Assembly: GCA_041690535.1 (NCBI GenBank) | Contig: JAWLHA010000083.1 | Span: forward strand, 1-16,036 | DNA length: 16,036 bases | Source of the DNA: JAWLHA01 sp041690535 | GTDB taxonomy: Bacteria > Pseudomonadota > Gammaproteobacteria > Thiohalomonadales > Thiohalomonadaceae | Direction of reading: 5' to 3' | Shown: in pieces, positions 8,947-15,912 of the stretch | How the letters are laid out: each line of letters starts with the position of its first letter | Numbering within the stretch: the stretch's first letter is position 1 | Notes under the pieces: model-generated | Databases searched by the model: none | What the model was told of the DNA's origin: nothing | Seen by the model: the letters and a program-made list of their open reading frames with translations, nothing else | Made by a program: the position numbers and the translations under genes

Positions 8947-10497
8947 CTAATCCAGCACCCCGTAGCGGGTGAACAGGGCAAGGAGCCGTTCCAGGTTCTG
9001 CCCAATGGTCTGATGCAAGCGCTGAGGGTTGTTCACCAGCGCGCTGCCATTGGGAATCAGTTCGGGCGAGGCCAGCACCTCGGCCGCCAGCTGCGACTGC
9101 AGCTCTTCGCGGGTGCGTGTGCCGTCGAGGTGGCCGACCACGGCGCGGGCAAAGGGATCGAGGCCCAGGCTCAGGTGTCGGGAGGTGGTGAGGTGATCGT
9201 CGCCTGTGGCGGCCTGGGCCCGCGCGAGTGCCGAGGCACGCGGGCGTTCGGCGGTGGAACCTACCCGGGGTTCTGCCTCGAGGGTGGCGCCGACCAGCTG
9301 GTGAGCGAAGAGCCCGAACAGCTCGCTGGCGAGGTGGTCGGTCTCGCCCGCCGTCGCAGCCGCACCTGCCGCGCCGACCGCCTGCTGCGCCTGCGCCAGC
9401 AACTCGTCAAAGCCCACGGCAGCGGGATAGTGGGCCCCCAGATAGGCCAGCGCCGCCTTGGTGAGCGGGTGGAAGACTTCGTGGGCCGCGCCGTCGGGGG
9501 CGGTGAAGGGGGCGGGTTTACTGCGGCGCAGGTCCAGTTTCTTCGGCGGGCGCAGGTCAGCGTAGAAGCTGTAGCCCGTGAACCGGTCCAGATCGGGGTC
9601 GGCCTGGAGCACGTTCTCCTCCCGGCAGAGCAGGCTCTGGCGGAAATTGCGGCTCGCGAGGAAATCCATGTATTGCCACAGGGCGATGTCGTCATCGATC
9701 CCCTCCAGCATGGCGGCTGCCTCATCGCCGAGGGTGGCAGGAAAGAGGGAGTGCAGCTCCGTGTCGCAGACATAGCGCAGCCCATGGCGGGCGGCATCGG
9801 CTACGAAATCGCTGAAGAGAAAGGGTTGGTTCGTCTCCTCCAGATACTCGTGGTAGAGGTAACTGGGGTGACGGCTCTGGATGCGCTGGATCTCCTCGCG
9901 CAGAAACCGGCTGCTGTAGGCGTCCAGGCCGCGAGTGCCCGCCAGCAGGCCGGCAAGGAATTCCTGCGCCGCTTTCAGGCGCTGGGCGGGGGTGGCGAGC
10001 CCGCGGGTGTGGTAGAGCAGCATGTCGCGCAACGCCCCGCGCATGCGCCAGCCGGGCAGCACGTTGTAGCTGATGTAGGCGACCCCTTGCGGGCTGAGGT
10101 GGTCGCGGCAGAGGCCCAGGATCCTCTCGCGCACGGGTGCCGGTACCCAGGAGTAGACGCCGTGGGCGATGATGTAGTCGAACTCTCCCTCGGAGCGGTT
10201 AAAGGCGAGGATATCACCCTGACGGATCTCGACATTCTTCAGCCCCAGGCGGGTCACCAACTCGACACCATCGGCCGCCTGAGTCGCGGAGAGTTCAATG
10301 CCCACGAAGCGGCTGGCGGGCAGGTGCCAGGCCATGGGGATGAGATTGCTGCCACTGGCGCAGCCGAGCTCCAGCACCCGGGCCCGGGCCGGATGGGGGG
10401 CCTCGAGGCCGAACAGGCGGGCCAGGGGGGCCAGAAACCCGGGATGGGTTTCATGGAATGGGGTGCTCTCGTAAGGGATCGCGTCGTAGCCGTCCAT
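8947..10497 (-). CDS. Class I SAM-dependent methyltransferase with methyltransferase regulatory domain (PKMT-like)
   Basis: This 516-residue protein has an N-terminal Rossmann methyltransferase. The AdoMet motif I is VLELGCASGSN (41-51), the acidic motif II is GIEL (66-69), then QGDI (93-96) and FDYIIAHGVYSW (107-118) before NVLPGW (145-150). The N-terminal YESTPFHETHPG signature and the following helical region match the class annotated as methyltransferase regulatory domain proteins. These are related to the rickettsial protein-lysine methyltransferases PKMT1/2, which methylate an outer-membrane protein. A winged-helix-like C-terminus ends ALFTRYGVLD. The substrate here is unknown. The frame stays open upstream to 10716, but that extension reads through an inverted-repeat element, so the ATG at 10497 beside the conserved N-terminus is chosen. 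No strong Shine-Dalgarno is visible. A GTG three codons upstream is possible. Confidence 0.87.
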   Translation of the reverse strand: MDGYDAIPYESTPFHETHPGFLAPLARLFGLEAPHPARARVLELGCASGSNLIPMAWHLPASRFVGIELSATQAADGVELVTRLGLKNVEIRQGDILAFNRSEGEFDYIIAHGVYSWVPAPVRERILGLCRDHLSPQGVAYISYNVLPGWRMRGALRDMLLYHTRGLATPAQRLKAAQEFLAGLLAGTRGLDAYSSRFLREEIQRIQSRHPSYLYHEYLEETNQPFLFSDFVADAARHGLRYVCDTELHSLFPATLGDEAAAMLEGIDDDIALWQYMDFLASRNFRQSLLCREENVLQADPDLDRFTGYSFYADLRPPKKLDLRRSKPAPFTAPDGAAHEVFHPLTKAALAYLGAHYPAAVGFDELLAQAQQAVGAAGAAATAGETDHLASELFGLFAHQLVGATLEAEPRVGSTAERPRASALARAQAATGDDHLTTSRHLSLGLDPFARAVVGHLDGTRTREELQSQLAAEVLASPELIPNGSALVNNPQRLHQTIGQNLERLLALFTRYGVLD

Positions 10498-10832
10498 CTT
10501 CGTCACCAGTAGCGGGTCGCGGAACGACTCCGCAGTGGTGCAGCGGAGCGGTGGGATTGTGCCGGATGGGGAGCAGGATTGTCGATGCCCGTGCCGAGCG
10601 CGCGTTGTGGTTAGGGCACCGAACAGATAAATCCGACGCGCCCAATAGGTAGGGTGGATAAGCGCAGCGCATCCACCGTGCGGTGTCGAATTGGTGGATG
10701 CGCTGCGCTTATCCACCTCGGTTCGCTGCCCCCGCTACCTGCGGCGCAATGATTGGCGATCTTTCCGTTTACCTGTTCGATGCTTTAGGATGGGTCTCGT
10801 GCGGGTTTCGCTCGACGTCCTGGCGGCGGTAG
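10498..10832. other. Intergenic region carrying mobile element copy 2
   Basis: This stretch separates the methyltransferase start from the end of the upstream minus-strand gene. It consists of element copy 2 with short flanks of about 113 bp and 44 bp. No additional coding sequence or clear promoter was recognised in the flanks. Confidence 0.6.
10611..10788 (+). mobile_element. MITE-like inverted-repeat element, copy 2, with TTAG direct repeats
   Basis: The body is 10615-10784 (170 bp), flanked by TTAG at 10611-10614 and 10785-10788. It has the same left end (GGCACCGAACAGATAAATCC) and a related right end (CCTGTTCGATGCT) as copy 1, in the same orientation. The central palindrome is intact. 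Compared with copy 1 it lacks about 8 bp in the right half and one C after the palindrome, so the copies are diverged rather than recent duplicates. It separates two genes on the minus strand and adds a long spurious in-frame extension to the methyltransferase ORF. Confidence 0.8.
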
Positions 10833-11984
10833 CTATTGCCTGCCCCCTGCGGAGTCCACGTCCGGATAGAGGCGCAGCATGATGTCGTCGTCGGTGGCGC
10901 GGGTCCCGTCGGGGCCGGCAGAGACGAGATGGTCGGCGCCGCCCAAGGGCTCAAGGGCAATGCGATTGCCCCACGCGTCGCGCAGCACCGGCTCCAGATC
11001 CAGACCATACCAGGAGGGGGCGAGGGTCAGGCCGGCCGGGTCGCGGCCGGCGGCCCGCAGCCGCCTCGCGACGAGAGCGAGGGCATGCAACTGCGCGACG
11101 GTTCGGGTTCGCGCCGCGGTGTGCCCATGACCCCCCGCCCCCTGCGCGCCGCTCACCTCCCTGTCCCCCCTCTCGGCGAGGGTCACAAGAAGCTTGTCGC
11201 CATAGGTGGCCAGCGACAGGGGGCCGAGCGCCAGGGTGAACAGGAGTGCGGCCCACACGGCCATTGGGCTGGTTGCGCCTTTCGCGTCCACAGCATGCCC
11301 CTCGCGCAGGGCGGCGCGCACCCGGCGAAAGTAGAGGCGGTCGGCGCTCAAGGCCCAGATCACCCCGCTCAGGGGCCACAGCAGGCTGCTCAACGCGATC
11401 AGGGGTACCCAGGACCACAGCTTGCGGTAGAGCGCCCACAGGAGGGGGGCAAAGAAGGCCGGCCAATGCCAGGCCGGCGCGAAGCCCCCCTCTTCGAACC
11501 GCTTGAACTTGGGAAGGTAGCGATCGGCGTTCGGACCGATCACTGCAGCGTACTTGGCCATCGTTGTCACATCCAGCGCGGCGCGCGGCTTTGCGGGGGC
11601 ACCTTGGCGGCGTCTGGCGAACATCGCGCCGCACTGGCGGCAGGTGGGACTCGGCGGCTGGCTGTGGCCGCACTTGGGGCAGGTGAGCGGCTGGGCGGAC
11701 GGGGCGGTGGCCTGTTTTGGCGGGATGAGGTCCAGTTTGGCCCCGGACTGCGTGGTTGGCACCAACGCACAGTCGGCCCCCGTGGCGAGGATCCGTTCCC
11801 GCAAGTGCCGGGCAGCACTGAAGCTCAGGGTCTTGTTGAGGGCTACCGGGCGGTCGCGAAACAGCCCCCGAATGTGTTCCGGCGGGCGGTCGAACAGGTT
11901 GGAAAGCCCCGTCACGGCCTGATTCAAATCGCAGCCGTGGAGCAGCCTGCCACTCAGTACTATCCTGTAATCCCCGGGCTCCAA
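10833..11984 (-). CDS. Zinc-ribbon/DUF2628 membrane protein with GspG-like C-terminal domain
   Basis: This 383-residue protein starts with a small alpha/beta domain (about 5-76). A zinc ribbon of the form CxxC-x9-CxxC follows, with Cys at 102, 105, 115 and 118. A DUF2628-type region runs from about 141 to 230, with two hydrophobic segments (about 172-190 and 191-212). A third hydrophobic segment is at about 240-262. The C-terminal 90 residues contain VLRDAWGNRI, then DHLVSAGPDGTRATDDDI, which resembles the DPWGNP and YSLGADG calcium-binding region of type II secretion pseudopilin GspG. The start is TTG with AAGGA 8 nt upstream; no ATG or GTG exists in frame before the upstream stop at 12021-12023. 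The function is unknown. Such multi-domain inner-membrane proteins are common in Gammaproteobacteria. It follows the MFS gene by 130 nt, in which a structured leader is predicted. Confidence 0.82.
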   Translation of the reverse strand: MEPGDYRIVLSGRLLHGCDLNQAVTGLSNLFDRPPEHIRGLFRDRPVALNKTLSFSAARHLRERILATGADCALVPTTQSGAKLDLIPPKQATAPSAQPLTCPKCGHSQPPSPTCRQCGAMFARRRQGAPAKPRAALDVTTMAKYAAVIGPNADRYLPKFKRFEEGGFAPAWHWPAFFAPLLWALYRKLWSWVPLIALSSLLWPLSGVIWALSADRLYFRRVRAALREGHAVDAKGATSPMAVWAALLFTLALGPLSLATYGDKLLVTLAERGDREVSGAQGAGGHGHTAARTRTVAQLHALALVARRLRAAGRDPAGLTLAPSWYGLDLEPVLRDAWGNRIALEPLGGADHLVSAGPDGTRATDDDIMLRLYPDVDSAGGRQ

Positions 11985-12101
11985 CCCCTCGGTCCTTATT
12001 TTGCTCCCTACAGGCGGATCTCACCCCCGGCGTAGCTACGCCGCCAGGGGTAATTTCCTGCAAATGCTGTAGGTGATTACCGATGGGTGCATCGGTCAAT
12101 C
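11985..12101 (-). promoter_or_regulatory. Structured intergenic leader upstream of the DUF2628 gene
   Basis: On the minus strand this segment can fold into three nested or adjacent stems. One is a hairpin GATTGACCGAT/ATCGGTAATC (12101-12091 with 12084-12075, one bulge). A 7-bp long-range pairing joins CCTACAG (12073-12067) with CTGTAGG (12013-12007). Inside that pairing is a hairpin built on the palindrome GGCGTAGCTACGCC with an outer ACCCC/GGGGT stem (about 12051-12022). It ends in AAGGA and the TTG start. It could be a cis-regulatory leader, or the 3' end of the MFS mRNA. It matches no riboswitch class that I recognise. Confidence 0.4.
12075..12101 (-). terminator. Hairpin after the MFS transporter stop
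   Basis: A ten-pair stem with one bulge encloses a 6-nt loop, beginning 13 nt beyond the MFS stop codon. There is no U-tract, so it is a weak terminator candidate. It is also part of the structured leader of the next gene. Confidence 0.3.
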
Positions 12102-12114
12102 CCCTATGAGTCCT

Positions 12115-13518
12115 TTACGCTTCGGCCGTGTTGACCGCGGGCGCCCCCGCCAGCGCAGGCTGCCGGGCCTTCCGGCGGGTGGGCCTCAAGGCCCGGAGCA
12201 CCGCGGGACTGCGGGTGACGCGAAACGCCAGCCTGCCCCAGCTGAATGGCCGCAGCACCCGGACCTCCTGCAGGCGGGGAAGGAATAGGGCTGCAACTGA
12301 AAGCCGCAGGAGCGAGGAGATGAGAAAGAGCCCCAGCAGCACGCTGGAGAGCTGAAACATTCCATAACCGGTTTCGATGTCGGTGGGCAGCACCTGGCCG
12401 AGCCAGCCTCCGGAAAGCGCTCCAAGAAACAGACCGATGTTGGAGAGGACATTGTGCACCGCCATCCACGTGGGACGGACGTCCGCCGGAATCAGGTCAA
12501 AGCAGAAGTTTCCTGCCGCCAGGGTAAACCCGCCCCATACCAGTCCGCTGAATGCCTGCACCGCAACCAGGTACCAGAAGCCGTGGTGGAACAGCCACAA
12601 CGCAGGCAACAGGGCGATCATGAACCCGGTGCACAACAGCACCAGGCGGTTGCCAAAGGCGTCACTGATCCTCCCCCAAGTGCTGAGGGTGAGAAACTGA
12701 AACAGCACCGAGGTGGCGATGAGCGTCATGTACTGCAGGTAGGAAAAGTCGAGTTCTCTGAGCATGAAGACCGAGAAAAACGGCGCGGCCACCCCCACCG
12801 AAAACTGCATCAGGGCGAAAAAGAGGGAGAACCGCCGGAACGGCGCCCGGGCGAACAGGGCAAGGGCCACCTGCGGAGGCACCAGCACCGCGGCCTTGGG
12901 GGTCGGTTCGTGCATGCGCGACATGTGGTAGGCGGAGACCAGCCTTGCACTGGCGGCCACGGTGAAGATGATCAGGAACCCGAGGGTGGCGGCCTTCTGA
13001 TCGGCGAAGTGGTGCAGCAGGGCACCCGCCCCCACCAAGGCTGCGAAGCTGGTGACGCTGGAAACACGGCTGCGGTAGGCAAAATAGCGGCCCCGCCGAC
13101 GCTCCGGCACCAGGTCACCCATGAGGCTGGTCCACTGCGGGGTGATGAGGTGGCCGGCGGCGAAGTAAAACACGAGACAGAGCAGCAGCAGGGGCAGTGC
13201 CCACTGGGGGAAGAACAGGGGCAGGATCGCCAGCGGCGCCCAGGCGAGAACCTGGAGGAGGGCCCCGGTCAACATCAGGGTGCGGCGGTTGTTGTGCCGC
13301 CCGCCCAAGTAGGCGGAGAGCAGTTGGGAGAAGGAGCCCACCAGCACCGGCAGGGTGGCCAGGATGCCCACTTCCGCTGTGGAGGCTCTCAGGTGGAGTG
13401 CGAAGGCGGAGAAGTAGCTCTCCCCGCCGCCGACCATGACCGAAAAGGCAACACCATCCCGTACCGAGTGGCGGAGCGACCGCTCGACCAACGGATCTTT
13501 CGAGTATGTGGGGCGCAT
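12115..13518 (-). CDS. Major facilitator superfamily (MFS) transporter
   Basis: This 467-residue polytopic inner-membrane protein has about 12 hydrophobic segments, the usual MFS size. The loop after the second segment, AYLGGRHNNRRTLML (69-83), is a divergent MFS motif A (normally GxLaDrxGrrxxl). The second half starts after a hydrophilic loop containing PTPKA near 205-210. The substrate cannot be read from the sequence. The start ATG at 13518 has a strong AGGAGG Shine-Dalgarno 9 nt upstream (13528-13533). The C-terminus is a basic, Ala/Pro-rich cytoplasmic tail. It is preceded by a 299-bp intergenic region after the BON gene, so it probably has its own promoter. Nothing indicates truncation. 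Confidence 0.9.
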   Translation of the reverse strand: MRPTYSKDPLVERSLRHSVRDGVAFSVMVGGGESYFSAFALHLRASTAEVGILATLPVLVGSFSQLLSAYLGGRHNNRRTLMLTGALLQVLAWAPLAILPLFFPQWALPLLLLCLVFYFAAGHLITPQWTSLMGDLVPERRRGRYFAYRSRVSSVTSFAALVGAGALLHHFADQKAATLGFLIIFTVAASARLVSAYHMSRMHEPTPKAAVLVPPQVALALFARAPFRRFSLFFALMQFSVGVAAPFFSVFMLRELDFSYLQYMTLIATSVLFQFLTLSTWGRISDAFGNRLVLLCTGFMIALLPALWLFHHGFWYLVAVQAFSGLVWGGFTLAAGNFCFDLIPADVRPTWMAVHNVLSNIGLFLGALSGGWLGQVLPTDIETGYGMFQLSSVLLGLFLISSLLRLSVAALFLPRLQEVRVLRPFSWGRLAFRVTRSPAVLRALRPTRRKARQPALAGAPAVNTAEA

Positions 13519-13527
13519 TTACCTGGG

Positions 13528-13533
13528 CCTCCT
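13528..13533 (-). promoter_or_regulatory. Ribosome binding site of the MFS gene
   Basis: A perfect AGGAGG on the minus strand, with a 9-nt spacer to the ATG at 13518, fixes the start of the transporter. Confidence 0.8.
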
Positions 13534-13753
13534 GGGCCCGCACAACAGTGGTAAGGCTGCACACCCCTGGTGATTCTTTGTGCCTCGGGAGAGGTGCCGG
13601 GGGAGGAATTCCAGGCGGGTTCGGGGAGAATCCTACGGCGGTTCCGGACCGGGAAACGTACAGTGGGTCACAGAACCCGAAGGGATTTTACACAAGCGGC
13701 TAATGGCTGGTAAGTGGCTGTTGTGGGCGATTTTCGAATGAGCGCGACGCCGA

Positions 13754-13792
13754 GGCGCAATCGGCCTTGTCGCCCCGGGCCGGATGCCGGGG
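13754..13792 (-). terminator. GC-rich hairpins after the BON-domain gene
   Basis: Two small inverted repeats follow the BON stop: CCCCGG/CCGGGG (13773-13778 with 13787-13792), and GGCGCAA with TTG-T-CGCC (13754-13760 with 13767-13774). They overlap by two bases and so exclude each other in part. With no U-tract, they are weak terminator candidates. The rest of the 13519-13817 gap shows no coding potential that I can support. Confidence 0.25.
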
Positions 13793-13817
13793 GATGGGCC
13801 GGCGGCAGGCAGACCGG

Positions 13818-14543
13818 TCAGTGGCGCACTTTGATCCGGTTGATCACGTCTTCGGCATAGTCGATGTACCACACGTCGTCTTCGGCCATATGCCGTTCGG
13901 TCTCGTTCTCCACATAACCTTCCAGGGTAACGACCCTGCTGGCGGTGGAGACCCGTAGTTGGTCCACATGGACAAGGGGATCTTTGGCAAGCACGATCTG
14001 CACAGCATCGGTCACCTCATCGTCGGTGTCGTCACGCGCCGGTTCAACCACCAGTTGATCCACCACATCGCGTGTTCCCCGCACCCACCAGGCCGTCGCC
14101 AGCGCCAGGCGCTTGTGGGATGGACTCGGGACGACGCCCGCCAGGGTCACCACCCCATCTTCCACCACCACGTCCATGGAGCAGTTCACCGCCTCTGCAA
14201 GGCTGAGCACCGTGGCATAGGCGGCTTCGTTCCACACGCGGATGCGGCAGACATGGAAACTGTTATCGTTTACAAAACCGCGTACGAGGTCGTCGCGCAT
14301 CGCCCCATCCCCCCTTCGCTCGGACGGTTTGACCCGCAGCCGATCCGTGACCTGGCGGATGTTCGGTGAGCGCACCGCAAGCTTTTCGGCCCACCGTTTT
14401 GCACCGATGTCCTCCACCTCCCCCGCGAGCACCAGTGTGTCTGCCTCGAAGTCGATATGGATGGCTTCGCGATGGCGATTGACCCGCGGGTCGTGCTCCA
14501 GAGCAGCATTGAGCGCTTTGAGGACCTCCTGTTTGTCCAGCAT
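13818..14543 (-). CDS. Protein with three BON domains
   Basis: This 241-residue protein is made almost wholly of three BON-like alpha/beta repeats at about 5-73, 82-167 and 175-239. Each has the strand pattern hydrophobic-x-V-x-L-x-G-x-V (TLVLAGEVED, VVTLAGVVPS, VVTLEGYVEN) followed by a helix and a closing V-strand. BON domains are known from OsmY and related proteins, where they are thought to bind membranes or lipids. No signal peptide or lipobox is seen, so this one is predicted to be cytoplasmic, unlike OsmY. The ATG at 14543 is chosen because AGGGGAG lies 8 nt upstream (14552-14558). An in-frame GTG at 14570 would place that sequence inside the gene. It is separated from the MFS gene by 299 bp and lies divergent to the ODP gene. 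Confidence 0.85.
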   Translation of the reverse strand: MLDKQEVLKALNAALEHDPRVNRHREAIHIDFEADTLVLAGEVEDIGAKRWAEKLAVRSPNIRQVTDRLRVKPSERRGDGAMRDDLVRGFVNDNSFHVCRIRVWNEAAYATVLSLAEAVNCSMDVVVEDGVVTLAGVVPSPSHKRLALATAWWVRGTRDVVDQLVVEPARDDTDDEVTDAVQIVLAKDPLVHVDQLRVSTASRVVTLEGYVENETERHMAEDDVWYIDYAEDVINRIKVRH

Positions 14544-14657
14544 GCCCTCATCTCCCCTTTCACCGGACACAATTCAAGTATGGACCCAAATCGGGAGGCG
14601 CCTACGCGCAAGGGAATGCCTGCAACTGCCCAAGGCTGGCAGGGTAAACGCATACTA

Positions 14658-14691
14658 ACGTCACGGCCGTGCTTACGTCGCGGCCGTGCTG
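14658..14691 (+). repeat. Two tandem 17-bp direct repeats
   Basis: ACGTCACGGCCGTGCTT and ACGTCGCGGCCGTGCTG are adjacent and differ at two positions. They lie about 115 bp upstream of the BON start, where a regulator could bind two sites, but no known operator is recognised. Confidence 0.55.
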
Positions 14692-14734
14692 TGAACGTGT
14701 AAGTGCTTGAAAGCAGATGCCGCTGTGAGTACGA

Positions 14735-14786
14735 CCGACATGAATGTCGGGAGTGAAGATGATGCAGGAGCAATCATCTTCACTCC
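14735..14786. repeat. Two adjacent hairpins, one with a perfect 14-bp stem
   Basis: The arms 14750-14763 and 14773-14786 are perfect reverse complements around a 9-nt loop, GCAGGAGCA. Immediately upstream is CCGACAT-GA-ATGTCGG (14735-14750). There is no U-tract on either strand. It may be a small-RNA or transcript 3' end, or a protein-binding palindrome. Confidence 0.5.
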
Positions 14787-14940
14787 GTGTACGCTTGGCG
14801 GCCGCGGCCGCTTCGGCATCCTGCCCTCCCGCGGCATAAGTGCGCCCTTGCACCCATCCATGGGGCCGACGACCGGCTTTCAAGGACTTGCATCGCGCTT
14901 GGGTCACTGTGCGTTTACTCTGTTGCCCGGCGGTCGCAGG

Positions 14941-14969
14941 ATGACCATATTAGGTGGCACTGATATACT
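14941..14969 (+). promoter_or_regulatory. Probable sigma-70 promoter of the ODP gene
   Basis: ATGACC (14941-14946, 4 of 6 matches to TTGACA) is separated by 17 bp from TATACT (14964-14969). TG at 14961-14962 gives an extended -10 (TGATATACT). Transcription would start near 14976, leaving a leader of about 90 nt that contains the FNR-type operator. An alternative upstream pair is TTGCCC (14923) with CATATT (14946), also spaced 17 bp. Confidence 0.5.
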
Positions 14970-15032
14970 GGCCGGTCTTCCGCTTAGGTGAACCACGCCT
15001 CCCTGCTGCCCGCCCGGGGTGGGGGAGGTGTA

Positions 15033-15046
15033 TTGATATTAATCAA
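15033..15046. promoter_or_regulatory. Perfect FNR/Anr-type operator upstream of the ODP gene
   Basis: TTGATATTAATCAA matches the FNR/Anr consensus TTGAT-N4-ATCAA at all ten specified positions. Its centre is 26.5 bp before the ATG at 15066. Class II activation at -41.5 would put the transcription start inside the coding region. Downstream of the extended -10 promoter, the site fits repression or roadblock better. CRP-family relatives such as Dnr could bind the same sequence. Confidence 0.65.
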
Positions 15047-15065
15047 AGTACGGTGGAAACTCGCC

Positions 15066-15875
15066 ATGCCCGTGACCCTTTATGACGACGGCAACCACAA
15101 GTGCATTGCCTTTCCCGACCTTGTGGTTTGCAACGGAGGCAGCGGTGCCCAGGATGGCCAAACCTGTGACAGTGTCCAGGCCAATCAATTCTTGATCGTG
15201 AACAACGAGCACGCAGCCCTGATCGACCCGGGTGGCAACCTGACCTACACGCGGCTCTTCATGGCCATCAGTCAGTACGTCGTCCCCAAAAATCTGGATT
15301 ACGTCATCGCCTCCCACCAGGACCCCGACATCGTGGCGTCCCTGAACAAGTGGCTGGTGGGCACGAGCGCACAGGTGGTCGTACCCAACCTGTGGAAGCG
15401 GTTCGTACCTCACTTCTGCAGCCCTGGCGCCACAGTGGGCCGGTTGATCGGCATTCCTGACGAGGGCATGGACATCGAGATCGGCGGCGCCGCCTTCAAG
15501 GCCGTCCCCGCCCACTTTCTCCACTCCGAGGGGAACTTCCATTTCTACGATCCGGTGAGCAAGATCCTCTTCACCGGCGACGTGGGCACCTCTGCGGTGA
15601 CCGCCGATTTGGCCGCGCAGCCGGTGAAGGATTTCGAGGCCCACATCAAGACCATGGAAGGCTTCCACAAGCGCTATATGAATTCCAACAAAGTGTGTCG
15701 CTTCTGGGTCAACATGGTGCGGACCCTGGACGTGGAGATGATCGTGCCGCAGCACGGCGCCGCCTTCCACGGCAAAGAGATGATTGGAAAATTCCTCTCC
15801 TGGTTCGAAAACCTGCAGTGCGGCACTGACATCCTCACCCAGGCCGACTACAAAGTCCCCGGGATGGCTGCCTGA
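15066..15875 (+). CDS. MBL-fold ODP (oxygen-binding diiron) protein
   Basis: This 269-residue protein is a stand-alone metallo-beta-lactamase-fold domain of the flavodiiron/ODP type. Candidate metal ligands are H84, D86 and D88 in SHQDPDI, H153 in HFLHSEGN, D172 in FTGDVGT and H230 in PQHG. Relative to the classical HxHxDH of hydrolytic family members, the second ligand is Asp and the last His is Ile. This acidic arrangement is typical of diiron O2-binding or reducing proteins rather than hydrolases. No flavodoxin, rubredoxin or signalling domain is attached, so an electron donor or partner must come from elsewhere. The ATG at 15066, with GGTGGA 8 nt upstream, is chosen over an earlier ATG-like frame opening at 14988; the added residues would be a low-complexity extension overlapping the operator. 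It may sense, bind or reduce oxygen. The FNR-type operator in its leader supports an oxygen-linked role. Confidence 0.85.
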   Translation: MPVTLYDDGNHKCIAFPDLVVCNGGSGAQDGQTCDSVQANQFLIVNNEHAALIDPGGNLTYTRLFMAISQYVVPKNLDYVIASHQDPDIVASLNKWLVGTSAQVVVPNLWKRFVPHFCSPGATVGRLIGIPDEGMDIEIGGAAFKAVPAHFLHSEGNFHFYDPVSKILFTGDVGTSAVTADLAAQPVKDFEAHIKTMEGFHKRYMNSNKVCRFWVNMVRTLDVEMIVPQHGAAFHGKEMIGKFLSWFENLQCGTDILTQADYKVPGMAA

Positions 15876-15883
15876 ACCCCTCC

Positions 15884-15909
15884 GGAATGGGCCGCAACTG
15901 GCCCATTCC
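15884..15909 (+). terminator. Hairpin terminator candidate of the ODP gene
   Basis: GGAATGGGCC and GGCCCATTCC form a perfect 10-bp stem with a 6-nt loop, starting 8 nt after the stop codon. There is no U-tract; the sequence runs into CTAG and the third mobile element. Confidence 0.5.
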
Positions 15910-15912
15910 ACC

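Larger units (their letters stand above)
14544..15065. other. Divergent intergenic region of about 520 bp with several small repeats
   Basis: This non-coding stretch lies between the BON and ODP genes. It contains a two-unit 17-bp direct repeat (14658-14691), adjacent hairpins (14735-14786) and a 14-bp GC palindrome GCGGCCGCGGCCGC (14798-14811). It also holds a good promoter (14941-14969) and an FNR-type operator (15033-15046). Short ORFs here have no recognisable product. Confidence 0.6.

Noticed and set aside
8068..10512. 814-codon plus-strand ORF opposite the protease, lipoprotein and methyltransferase genes
   Set aside because: It is a GC-rich antisense shadow of three well-supported genes with recognisable motifs, and its translation resembles no family.
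10498..10716. 73-residue N-terminal extension of the methyltransferase
   Set aside because: It is encoded by mobile element copy 2 and its flank. The conserved methyltransferase start lies at 10497.
10951..12099. 382-codon minus-strand ORF overlapping the DUF2628 gene in another frame
   Set aside because: The alternative frame (10833-11984) carries the zinc ribbon, membrane segments and GspG-like motif. This one is Arg/Pro/Gly-rich with none.
12007..12101. c-di-GMP-I riboswitch suggested by plus-strand GTAGGTGATTACCGATGG
   Set aside because: It resembles only the 3' part of the GEMM consensus, lacks the other conserved half, and points antisense into the MFS gene rather than toward a gene start.
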